A program made the translations under genes and the position numbers. Below are positions 15,382 to 21,464 of a DNA stretch of 21,464 nucleotides, one piece after another (the first letter of the stretch is position 1; every line of letters starts with the position of its first letter). Below the pieces are notes generated by a model. That model was not told where the DNA came from, ran no database searches, and was given only the letters and a program-made list of their open reading frames with translations. Source of the DNA: a virus; IMG/VR virus record IMGVR_UViG_3300010885_008372, positions 1 to 21,464 of that record; one strand, given 5' to 3'.

Positions 15382-15492
15382 GGTTACATCGGTTACAAAT
15401 GTTGTTATTTAATTGATTTTCAATACGTTGGGATGTAACCAATCCGTAAATAAATCGGTTACAATTAAAATAAATCGGTTACATTGGTTACA
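15382..15492. repeat. GGTTACA heptamer cluster, origin-like iterons, overlapping the primase 3' end
   Basis: GGTTACA occurs at 15382-15388, 15391-15397, 15457-15463, 15477-15483 and 15486-15492, with the inverse TGTAACC at 15434-15440. Two pairs are spaced exactly 9 bases apart. A 16-bp direct repeat (AAATAAATCGGTTACA) occurs at 15448-15463 and 15468-15483, spanning the primase stop. GGTTACATC (15382-15390) and GATGTAACC (15432-15440) are inverted. Further TGTAACC copies lie inside the primase gene at 15560-15566 and 15601-15607. Clustered iterons next to the primase and a TA tract suggest a replication origin or operator. This is inference. Confidence 0.6.
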
Positions 15493-17825
15493 CTTTCTAT
15501 GAAGTTATTATGATTTTTTCCTATTTTAAAGTACTTTTTGTTGTTATCTTGTCTATTTTTGTAACCAATGTAATCAATCCCAAAAATTTGGGAACCTATT
15601 TGTAACCCTTTTGAGAATCTTTTTAAACTATAATCTCTAGGCTGTAATTCATAACGATTTAGAAAGTTTTTCCACTCATCATTTAATGGTAATTGCTGCC
15701 CTAAATAATCTTCTATAATGGTGTCAAAATAGTCCAAAAAATCCTCACTAAATTGTAGTTTAATTTGTTTTCTATTAAGTTTTTCACTATTCATTATTGG
15801 CTGTATGCCATTAATAAAATAGTACTGCACACAGATAAAAAGAAAGTTATAGAAACGCTGCCACTCATCATTATCCCAGTCATTAAATAATTTGTTACCA
15901 AAGTACTGTTCAGGTGTCTTTGTAGATGAGAAAAATGGAGCAAACTCCAGTACTCTTTGCCTACGTTTAGCATGTTCTGCATTAGATGCTATGCTATAAT
16001 TGGTAGTAAATGCAAGCTTAGGGCTATCATCAAAGCTTAAAAATATCTCATCTTTATTCTTTTTTTCAATGGTCATACCTTCGGTAATGGTCGGGTAATA
16101 ACGCTCAAACTCTACATTCTTAGGGCAATCTTCAATGATTACAAGCTTTGTTCCAAGCTCTACCCGGCTAAATGCAAATGTTTTATCAGGCTTAAAGTTT
16201 TTACCATCCATTGTAACTGTAGGTATAAGTTTGCTTATAGCTTTAAAGAATATACCTTTACCAGTACCACCACCTTTGGTCTCATCATCAGTCTCTTCAG
16301 CTAAAATCACTGCATAAGGTCGGCTTGAATCTTTATAACTGTGTAGTATGTAGCCAATTATAGACATTGCATAACTTATACGCTCAGGCTCATCATTACT
16401 AATTTTCTCAATAAACTTGTAATACTGGCATTCTGTAATATCAACATCTTTATTTATGTAAATATCAAAGTCATTGATTTGGCTATCCCAAATGGACTGA
16501 TTAATGGTACCATAATCTATTCTGCTAATATTACCTTTGTCAATGGTTACAATACCATTTTTGAATGGGAAGTAGCATTTATTGGCTTCATCTCTAAGTA
16601 TCTCAATCTCTGACTTGTCAATATATTCAAAGAAAGCATCAGTAAATATGCTATTGGTATTCTTTATGATTTGCTCCATAACGTCAATATGTCCAGCATC
16701 AACAAGCTTCTTTTTTATAAACTTTTTTATTGATTCTGAGTAAACCTCTCTTACTTGCCTGTTCTCTTCATGTATGAGACGGTATACTTTATTTTTTGCG
16801 TTTTGAAAATACAGCTGATAGTTATTATAATGTAACCACTTTTGCAATGCATAACGCTCAATAATTACAGCTCCATTTTTGTTATGGTACCAAAACCAAC
16901 CACCAGTATTAACCTCACCATAAATATCACTAAGCTCTTTACAAGCCTTTTTAGCATCATTATTTGTCTCAAGCATACAATACACCCCAAATGGATTATA
17001 ACCCTTATTTTGAAAGTTTGTAGAGGTTGTATGAGGATAAAATATCCTTGTGTCATTAAATAATACAGCAGATGTAGCAGATGTGGTTGAGCCTGGTCTA
17101 AGTAGGTAAGTTTTTTTACCATCATTATTTAAAACTGACCAGCCATGTTTTTCAAGTAGTGCAAGCACATCACCTCTTTTGTTGTAATCTTCCCACACGG
17201 TAAGCTTATCGTTATTATGAGCTATTTTTGGCTGTTCTATGGTCTCAATAATTTGATTAAATTCCCTAGCACAACTCATAAGTGTATCGCGCTCATCAAT
17301 AGATAAAACTGGTATTGATTTACTATTTCCATCAATTGGGTTGTAGCCTGGTGTTGGAGGCGCACAAACATAACCACCTTCACCTCTTGTCTCAATTAAT
17401 ACATAAGATTTAGCCATTGGATTGGCTTTTAATTCTGCATCATTTGGAGGCCTTTCTGCAAGCTTTTGATTTCCTTCAATAAATTCACATCTAAAGTAAA
17501 TGTGGTAGCCATCAGATTTGGTTTTAACGATAAATAATTTGCTGTATAGCACAGGATCTGCATCAAGTATTTTATCACAATAATTTGTAAAATTGACACC
17601 ATATTTGCAGTCCACATCTATAACCTCTAGATTGTTAGATACAGCCCCACATATAACTGCAAGTCCTTGCACTTTAGGATGTGCAAACATTGTAATAAGT
17701 TGCTGATCAGTTGGTATGTTGTATTGGTATTGCTTCCATGATCCAATGGAGCGTTTAGTGTTGTCAGTTGAGATTACCGATAAGCCTGCTGCTGCGTAGT
17801 CCCTCGCTGATTTTAATAAATTCAT
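15465..17825 (-). CDS. Primase-polymerase with C-terminal SF3-type helicase
   Basis: This 786-residue protein would prime and unwind at the phage origin. Residues 1-175 form a bifunctional primase-polymerase domain: KSARDYAAAGLSVISTDNTK opening, LEVIDVDCKYG with the metal-binding Asp70 and Asp72, SDGYHIYF with His108, and VLIETRGEGGYVCAPPTPGY. Residues about 500-640 are a helicase: Walker A GGGTGKGIF (518-526, Lys523), Walker B LVIIEDC (561-567) and KLAFTTN (603-609) with its polar Asn, then a basic RRQR finger candidate. The C-terminus reads ESVTNVTDLF, encoded by the GGTTACA iterons that continue past the stop. Its first 62 bases overlap the VRR-NUC gene. Confidence 0.92.
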   Translation of the reverse strand: MNLLKSARDYAAAGLSVISTDNTKRSIGSWKQYQYNIPTDQQLITMFAHPKVQGLAVICGAVSNNLEVIDVDCKYGVNFTNYCDKILDADPVLYSKLFIVKTKSDGYHIYFRCEFIEGNQKLAERPPNDAELKANPMAKSYVLIETRGEGGYVCAPPTPGYNPIDGNSKSIPVLSIDERDTLMSCAREFNQIIETIEQPKIAHNNDKLTVWEDYNKRGDVLALLEKHGWSVLNNDGKKTYLLRPGSTTSATSAVLFNDTRIFYPHTTSTNFQNKGYNPFGVYCMLETNNDAKKACKELSDIYGEVNTGGWFWYHNKNGAVIIERYALQKWLHYNNYQLYFQNAKNKVYRLIHEENRQVREVYSESIKKFIKKKLVDAGHIDVMEQIIKNTNSIFTDAFFEYIDKSEIEILRDEANKCYFPFKNGIVTIDKGNISRIDYGTINQSIWDSQINDFDIYINKDVDITECQYYKFIEKISNDEPERISYAMSIIGYILHSYKDSSRPYAVILAEETDDETKGGGTGKGIFFKAISKLIPTVTMDGKNFKPDKTFAFSRVELGTKLVIIEDCPKNVEFERYYPTITEGMTIEKKNKDEIFLSFDDSPKLAFTTNYSIASNAEHAKRRQRVLEFAPFFSSTKTPEQYFGNKLFNDWDNDEWQRFYNFLFICVQYYFINGIQPIMNSEKLNRKQIKLQFSEDFLDYFDTIIEDYLGQQLPLNDEWKNFLNRYELQPRDYSLKRFSKGLQIGSQIFGIDYIGYKNRQDNNKKYFKIGKNHNNFIESVTNVTDLF

Positions 17826-18075
17826 TTTGTAAATGGTTTAATGATGATGATGTAATTACGAAAAATCCTTTGTCTTGTAGTTGTTTGTGTCTATATTTTT
17901 GTAGCTCAGATAGTTTGCCATTTTCAGATTTAACCTCAATAAAAATGGTTGTGCCTAATGCATGAAGTTGCAGGTCAGGCCAACCATTTTTATTAGTTTG
18001 AATAATTTTAACTACTAGCCAGCCTTGTGTTTCAAGCCACTTTATTATCTGATGTTGTATTTGTGATTCTTTCAT
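17764..18075 (-). CDS. VRR-NUC family nuclease
   Basis: This 103-residue protein has the compact VRR-NUC (PD-(D/E)xK) layout: SQIQHQIIKWLETQGWLVVK, then the catalytic GWPDLQ (Asp34), then IFIEVKSENGKLSELQ (Glu47 and Lys49 in Glu-Val-Lys, with Gln59 in the following helix), and KGFFVITSSS. All expected active-site residues are present. Stand-alone phage members are thought to act as nucleases on branched or replication DNA, such as Holliday junctions. It is shorter than host VRR-NUC proteins. It overlaps the primase start by 62 bases and the preceding 84-residue gene by 44 bases, placing it within the replication operon. Confidence 0.9.
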   Translation of the reverse strand: MKESQIQHQIIKWLETQGWLVVKIIQTNKNGWPDLQLHALGTTIFIEVKSENGKLSELQKYRHKQLQDKGFFVITSSSLNHLQNEFIKISEGLRSSRLIGNLN

Positions 18076-18286
18076 ACTTTGGTCGGGTTTCTTGAGGTAT
18101 AAAGTTAGTACCTACACCGCCAACTTTGTTAATAAAATCTACTTCAACTTTTGCAGAATTAATAATTACTTGAGCTACATCGGCTATAGCTTTAGCTCGG
18201 TCTAAATCCATTGGCTTCTCAGGATCAGCTAAAGCTTCTAGACAGGCAAATAAATGGTTGCGTAAATCTTCAATTTTGTTTTGCAT
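18032..18286 (-). CDS. Small phage protein of unknown function (84 residues)
   Basis: Residues 1-60 form a helical pattern I have seen in small phage proteins near HNH and nuclease genes: LRNHLFACLEALADPEKPMD, then LDRAKAIADVAQVIINSAKV and EVDFINKVGG. The AKAIADVAQVIINSAKVEVDF helix is the conserved core. The C-terminal 25 residues are polar and likely disordered. It overlaps the HNH gene's end by 17 bases and the VRR-NUC gene's start by 44 bases. The family is widespread in phages, but I know of no assigned function, and none can be inferred from motifs. Confidence 0.75.
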   Translation of the reverse strand: MQNKIEDLRNHLFACLEALADPEKPMDLDRAKAIADVAQVIINSAKVEVDFINKVGGVGTNFIPQETRPKYERITNTTSDNKVA

Positions 18287-18890
18287 TGATTTGTTTTTTT
18301 AGTTTGTTATTTAATTTGATGATTTGTTTTATTGGTTCCGGGTACTGATGAAGGGTGTTTCTTTGCATATTTTCAACTTTAGTAATAAGCTCCAGGTTGT
18401 TGATGTCAAAGTTTTGTTGATTATTGTCTTTAAACACTACTATATGATCAGCTGGAATGGGTCCATTAACTTGCTCCCAAATTACCCTATGCTTTAACCT
18501 CCAGTCATTGTCAGCAATCTTTACATAAGTATAACCGTCAGTAGATTTGCTTTCTTCGCCTTCCTTCCTTGTATTATGAGGTTTTGCACCTTTTTTAAAC
18601 ATGGTTTTTTGGCATTTTTCATAAAGTATTTTGGACATTTTTTGTCCATAATTGTAAGGTACATTACCTTTTTTAAATTGGTAATTTTTTCCAAATTCGG
18701 CTAGTTTTTTTGCCTCACGTTCCAGCATCTTTGCTAAATACTCTTTTGACTTTTTTAAGCCCATTGAATAAGCTTTACCATACACTCCACCCATTGGTCT
18801 ATTAAGTATAGTGGCAATATCAGCTGAATTCATATTGCTATAATTATCAGTCATAAATTTAATTTCTTTGTCTGTCCAAAATGTTCTCAT
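18270..18890 (-). CDS. HNH endonuclease with N-terminal helix-turn-helix-like domain
   Basis: This 206-residue protein has an N-terminal 50-residue part with FWTDKEIKFMTDNYSNMNSA, then DIATILNRPMGGVYGKAYSMG, a helix-turn-helix/Myb-like DNA-binding pattern. The middle is basic and carries two FKKG-type motifs (FKKGNVPYN at 72-80 and FKKGAKPHN at 98-106). The nuclease is at 118-185: DGYTYVKIA, KHRVIWEQVNGPIPADHIVV (His134 and His149), FKDNNQQNFDINNLELIT and the Asn-x-x-Arg-Asn helix. This is the HNH_3 phage type, and the catalytic residues look intact. It could be a free-standing homing endonuclease or a host/packaging nuclease. It overlaps the helicase end by 32 bases, so it is in the operon rather than a disrupted gene. 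Confidence 0.88.
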   Translation of the reverse strand: MRTFWTDKEIKFMTDNYSNMNSADIATILNRPMGGVYGKAYSMGLKKSKEYLAKMLEREAKKLAEFGKNYQFKKGNVPYNYGQKMSKILYEKCQKTMFKKGAKPHNTRKEGEESKSTDGYTYVKIADNDWRLKHRVIWEQVNGPIPADHIVVFKDNNQQNFDINNLELITKVENMQRNTLHQYPEPIKQIIKLNNKLKKQINAKQN

Positions 18891-20367
18891 CTATTAATAG
18901 TTTTAAAAATGATTGTGTATCAATACCGGCTTTAATGATGTTGTCTTGCATATCATTACACCAGCACCATAAGTAGTTTTCAATTTGTCGGGCATCGAAT
19001 GTAGGATATTTTTTCAAACTTTGCAAAGCCATTTTTTTGTATGCTAATATTTGCACTTCATTACGTGCAACGATAGTACTAGATTTTATGGCTTGTACTG
19101 CTTGCACTGGCATAGTTTTCAAATCTTCAACAAAATAAGATGTGGTATAATTTTTCTTATTGCATACTGCTTTATAAATACGCTCCTCAATGCCATTGAT
19201 GGCAAATATCCAATGTACTTTAGCAGCTTCAACTCTATCTTTAGATTGTAGCCTTGCTCTTACCTGAAAATAAGTAACTGCAGAAAAATCAATATTGTAA
19301 CACACCAGGCAATCGGCAGTAGATAGGTTTACACCTTCTCTACCACTCACAAATTGGGATAAGAAAATCATATCATCATTGGCTTGAAATTCCTCCGGTG
19401 ATTCGGTACATTTTAAGCCTCTTTTTTGCGCTCCTAACATTAGGACAGTACGTTCAGCTTTAAACTTATAAAAGATAGCAAATTTTAAGCCCTTGAACGT
19501 GTCAAAGATATAATTCACTTTACTATCATCAGTGATAGCTGAATCTTGTTCATCACACATAGCCACATCAAAAATAACAGTGCCTGAGTAAAGCTGATGT
19601 AGTTTTGATAGTAGTTTCACTTCGGTATCTGCTTCAATAATATCCCCATTTTTACCTATGACAACTTTGTCAATACGTAGTCTATTGCATACTTGGTATG
19701 TCCTATCAGACATGGCAACCTGGTGGATATGCTCATCAACTAATTGTGTAAATCCTGCCTCTTCCTGAGTATAGGATAAAAATAAATGGCTTACTACTTT
19801 GTCAATGGCTTCTTTATTGGCATTTGTATAATCATGAATCTGTCTATTAAATACATACTTAGATTCAATGGTTACAAATCCCTCTCTAGCCCATGTATAA
19901 AAGTTTTTCTGTGTAAATGGATTAAATGAGCTTATCCAAAATTGATGATAAAGTTGGCTATAAGATTCGGGTGATGGTGTCCCACTAAGATATATGATTG
20001 GAAGGTTATGACATAGCCTCTTTAATTCTTTAGTACGTTTGGAAGGAATGGCAAAGGCACCAGTGCAATGAGCCTCATCAATTATCACCAGGTCAAAGTA
20101 CTGATCAGTGATATTATGCAGTTGCTCAAAGTTTATGACAAAGCATTTAAAGTGTTGTTTGTAATGCTCATAATCTGCTACTACGCTTAATGTAGCTTTC
20201 TTTTTTGTTACAAAGAGTATGTTTTTTGCACCATAAAGTTGACACGTATTAAGGGCAGTTAGTGTTTTGCCTGTTCTAACTTGCATGGATAGATAGGCTA
20301 TTTTGTATTGTTTTAAAAGCTCGCAAGCTTTGGTTGATATCTTAACCTGGTAATCTCGTAATTGCAT
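18859..20367 (-). CDS. DEAH-box superfamily 2 helicase
   Basis: This 502-residue protein has an intact SF2 helicase core: MQLRDYQVKISTKACELLKQ with the Q-motif region, Walker A MQVRTGKTLTA (28-38, Lys34), motif Ia region ILFVTKKKATL, DEAH in VIIDEAHCTG (97-100), motif III YLSGTPSPES (126-135), motif V SGREGVNLSTADCLV (341-355), and motif VI FQVRARLQSKDRVEAA (367-382) with the arginine-finger position. The C-terminal 80 residues are helical and not recognised. In phages such proteins serve in replication or recombination. It is read together with the upstream sigma-like gene, whose end it overlaps by 26 bases. A restriction helicase is unlikely because no partner is present. Confidence 0.9.
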   Translation of the reverse strand: MQLRDYQVKISTKACELLKQYKIAYLSMQVRTGKTLTALNTCQLYGAKNILFVTKKKATLSVVADYEHYKQHFKCFVINFEQLHNITDQYFDLVIIDEAHCTGAFAIPSKRTKELKRLCHNLPIIYLSGTPSPESYSQLYHQFWISSFNPFTQKNFYTWAREGFVTIESKYVFNRQIHDYTNANKEAIDKVVSHLFLSYTQEEAGFTQLVDEHIHQVAMSDRTYQVCNRLRIDKVVIGKNGDIIEADTEVKLLSKLHQLYSGTVIFDVAMCDEQDSAITDDSKVNYIFDTFKGLKFAIFYKFKAERTVLMLGAQKRGLKCTESPEEFQANDDMIFLSQFVSGREGVNLSTADCLVCYNIDFSAVTYFQVRARLQSKDRVEAAKVHWIFAINGIEERIYKAVCNKKNYTTSYFVEDLKTMPVQAVQAIKSSTIVARNEVQILAYKKMALQSLKKYPTFDARQIENYLWCWCNDMQDNIIKAGIDTQSFLKLLIDENILDRQRN

Positions 20368-20833
20368 TAGATAAATTTTTCTTTGCGTAATAAAATTGGC
20401 TTATTGAGTAAGATTGTGTTGTGTTTAATATTTTAGCTATTTCAATAAAGTTATAACCAGCAAGCTTTAAAATAACTACATTTCTTTGGCTTTCTTTTAA
20501 GTTGTCAATTTTTGACAATAAACTTTTTAAACGTAATTCTGTTACAATATTATCTTCTTTTGTAACAACCAAATCAGAATAATCAGCTATTGAGTAAATC
20601 TTGTCAACTGGTATGTAGTTTAGATGTTTTTTGTTGCGTCTGTAATTATCAATAAATGCAAAATTTACAAGTTTTGATAAGTATTTAAGGTTGACTGATT
20701 CGGGTGATTTTTGCCATAATTTAATAAGGACATTTTGATATATTTCGTTGATGGTATTATCATCTGTTGTGTAAGATGAGATATTGGACTTTATAAACTT
20801 GCCATATTTTTTTATAATCAGATTTATGTCCAT
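20342..20833 (-). CDS. Phage-encoded ECF-like sigma factor
   Basis: This 163-residue protein has a two-domain ECF sigma layout. Region 2 (residues about 1-70): NEIYQNVLIKLWQKSP, then SKLVNFAFIDNYRRNKKH, which resembles the -10-binding helix Tyr/Phe-x-x-x-x-Ala-x-x-Asp-x-x-Arg-Arg. Region 4 (about 105-158): LKESQRNVVILKLAGYNFIE followed by IAKILNTTQSYSISQFYYAK, a clear helix-turn-helix. The linker is about 30 residues. If functional it would redirect host RNA polymerase to phage promoters. It could instead be a sigma-like regulator. A terminator-like hairpin stands 4 bases upstream of its ATG, and a possible promoter lies farther upstream, so its level may be controlled by attenuation. Confidence 0.8.
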   Translation of the reverse strand: MDINLIIKKYGKFIKSNISSYTTDDNTINEIYQNVLIKLWQKSPESVNLKYLSKLVNFAFIDNYRRNKKHLNYIPVDKIYSIADYSDLVVTKEDNIVTELRLKSLLSKIDNLKESQRNVVILKLAGYNFIEIAKILNTTQSYSISQFYYAKKNLSNAITRLPG

Positions 20834-20837
20834 AAGT

Positions 20838-20879
20838 AAAAAAAGACCACAAAGCAGATCTTACCGTATGCAATGTGGT
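20838..20879 (-). terminator. Terminator-like hairpin directly before the sigma-factor start
   Basis: On the minus strand ACCACA (20874-20879) pairs with TGTGGT (20846-20851), with GCA/TGC inside across a small internal loop. The hairpin is followed by C and then seven T residues (20838-20844). It has the shape of an intrinsic terminator. Its T-run ends 4 bases before the ATG of the sigma-like gene (20833), so it could act as an attenuator for that gene. Confidence 0.65.
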
Positions 20880-20885
20880 ACATGG

Positions 20886-20987
20886 TTACTCATCATCGTA
20901 ATTGTTATCCTCATTGCTTATCAAATGTACATATAATAAAGAAACAATTATAACTACTCCAAATTCAATTGAAAATACTATCCACAT
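20886..20987 (-). CDS. 33-residue single-pass membrane peptide
   Basis: An ATG at 20985-20987 opens a 33-codon frame ending in TAA at 20886-20888. The product begins MWIVFSIEFGVVIIVSLLYV, a hydrophobic run of about 20 residues that would span a membrane, followed by a strongly acidic tail (SNEDNNYDDE). The start is 10 bases after the stop of the 79-residue gene and the stop is followed by the terminator hairpin. Too short for standard gene calls. Possible roles include superinfection exclusion, anti-host membrane activity or a leader peptide. No family is known to me. A promoter-like TACATTTG lies inside it. Confidence 0.5.
   Translation of the reverse strand: MWIVFSIEFGVVIIVSLLYVHLISNEDNNYDDE
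20922..20929 (-). promoter_or_regulatory. Candidate Bacteroidota -7 box TACATTTG
   Basis: On the minus strand TACATTTG at 20922-20929 matches TAnnTTTG exactly. A TTG lies 15 bases upstream, closer than the usual -33 spacing. It sits inside the 33-codon frame. If active, transcription would start near 20914 and pass through the terminator hairpin into the sigma-like gene. One consensus match in AT-rich DNA may be chance. Confidence 0.28.
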
Positions 20988-20997
20988 AAGTTATAGT

Positions 20998-21237
20998 TTA
21001 AGGTTTATAATATTTGTCCATTGAATATTTAATACCGGCATGCATAAAATGTAAAAAGCTCATATTATTTACCTTAAAGGTAATATCAAATTGCTTTTCA
21101 CCTGGTGCTATTGGTTTGCCATCATATTCCACACACGATAATATTTCAACACCTGCCTCTTCAAGATATTTAAACCTATCTTCAGATATTATAATACTAC
21201 TGGTAAAATCTCCAAAGTAATCAATTTTTATACTCAT
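20998..21237 (-). CDS. Hypothetical protein, 79 residues
   Basis: This small acidic protein starts MSIKIDYFGDFTSSIIISED, then KYLEEAGVEILSCVEYDGKP and FDITFKVNNMSFLHFMHAG. The alternating pattern suggests a small alpha/beta fold. No known motif is seen. The start has the A-rich leader AAAACAAACAAAA, identical to the one before the tail chaperone gene. It follows the end of the SSB-like gene and precedes the 33-residue membrane peptide, so it probably belongs to the early or replication transcript. The real function is unknown. Confidence 0.7.
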   Translation of the reverse strand: MSIKIDYFGDFTSSIIISEDRFKYLEEAGVEILSCVEYDGKPIAPGEKQFDITFKVNNMSFLHFMHAGIKYSMDKYYKP

Positions 21238-21250
21238 TTTTGTTTGTTTT
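21235..21250 (-). promoter_or_regulatory. A-rich translation leader, identical copy of 5960-5975
   Basis: AAAACAAACAAAAATG, including the start codon of the 79-residue gene, is identical to the leader of the tail chaperone gene. There is no Shine-Dalgarno sequence. It probably acts as a Bacteroidota-type translation start. Confidence 0.45.
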
Positions 21251-21273
21251 GATGATGATAAATAATTTAAAAT

Positions 21274-21292
21274 GTGCGTTGAATGGTCGCAC
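21274..21292 (-). terminator. Weak hairpin after the right-edge gene
   Basis: On the minus strand GTGCG (21288-21292) pairs with CGCAC (21274-21278) around a 9-base loop, followed by ATTTTAAATT. It lies 14 bases past the stop of the right-edge gene. With 5 bp and only four T residues it would be a weak terminator at best. Confidence 0.3.
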
Positions 21293-21305
21293 CCCCATCG
21301 CTAGG

Positions 21306-21464
21306 TTAGAACGGCACGTCTGAGTTATCCTGTTCGTTGTTTGCAAACTTAGATTTAACCATGTTTTCAAGATGCTCCATCATGTCGGAATCATCCCAAA
21401 CATCAACACCTTTTACCTTAATTTTTTTCATTGATGGTAAGCCATTTGGGTTATCTTTTGTGTA
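21306..21464 (-). CDS. C-terminal end of a protein with SSB-like acidic tip (runs off right edge)
   Basis: Only the last 52 residues are visible. They include LPSMKKIKVKGVDVWDDSDM, then MEHLENMVKSKFANNEQ and end DNSDVPF. The acidic tip ending in Val-Pro-Phe is like the Asp-x-x-Ile/Val-Pro-Phe tip of single-stranded DNA-binding proteins, which recruits replication partners. The preceding helical stretch is not a standard OB fold, but an OB domain could lie upstream. It may be an SSB or another single-strand DNA accessory protein. The gene stands at the start of the visible replication block. Confidence 0.6.
   Translation of the reverse strand, partial: YTKDNPNGLPSMKKIKVKGVDVWDDSDMMEHLENMVKSKFANNEQDNSDVPF

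Noticed and set aside
15382-15492. CRISPR-like array at the GGTTACA repeats
   Set aside because: The units are 7-16 bases with irregular short gaps and no spacer-length pattern; iterons fit better.
18859-20367. DEAH helicase as part of a restriction or defence system
   Set aside because: No methylase or endonuclease partner of such a system is adjacent; neighbours are replication genes.

Overview
The window is a stretch of the genome of a tailed double-stranded DNA phage with a long, non-contractile tail. The tape measure, tail tube and head-tail joining genes are all present, and no sheath gene is seen. Every gene supported here reads leftward, on the minus strand. Several features point to a host in the Bacteroidota: the DNA is AT-rich, starts are preceded by A-rich leaders instead of Shine-Dalgarno sequences, one structural protein has a signal peptide, and the protein architectures look like those of Bacteroidota phages. 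The host is an inference. No integrase, repressor or lysis gene is visible, so lifestyle cannot be judged.

Layout in transcription order, right to left. The right edge holds the 3' end of a gene with an SSB-like C-terminal tip, an unrecognised 79-residue gene, a 33-codon membrane peptide, and a terminator-like hairpin just before a phage-encoded sigma-like factor (20342-20833). The replication block follows: a DEAH-box helicase, an HNH endonuclease, a small phage protein, a VRR-NUC nuclease and a large primase-polymerase/SF3 helicase. At the primase 3' end a cluster of GGTTACA heptamers and a (TA)10 tract form an origin-like region (about 15337-15492).

After a small hypothetical gene come the packaging and head genes: small and large terminase, portal, a 62-residue protein, an SPP1 gp7/Mu F-like minor head protein, a tRNA-like element (10695-10782), prohead protease and major capsid protein with a strong terminator behind it. 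The connector and tail genes follow: gp6-like connector, head-tail adaptor, HK97 gp10-like protein, tail terminator candidate, major tail tube protein, the two tail-assembly chaperone frames joined by a likely -1 frameshift at nine A residues, tape measure, a large hub-like tail protein, a second tube-like protein and a truncated signal-peptide-bearing tail protein.

The genes form tightly coupled operons, with many TAATG or ATGA start-stop overlaps. Separate expression control is suggested at four places: before the sigma factor, at the primase/origin region, after the capsid gene, and at a 13-bp inverted repeat between the tail tube and chaperone genes. The most unusual items are the tRNA-like cloverleaf with no normal anticodon arm, the iterons that run into the primase coding sequence, and the promoter/peptide/terminator arrangement before the sigma factor.
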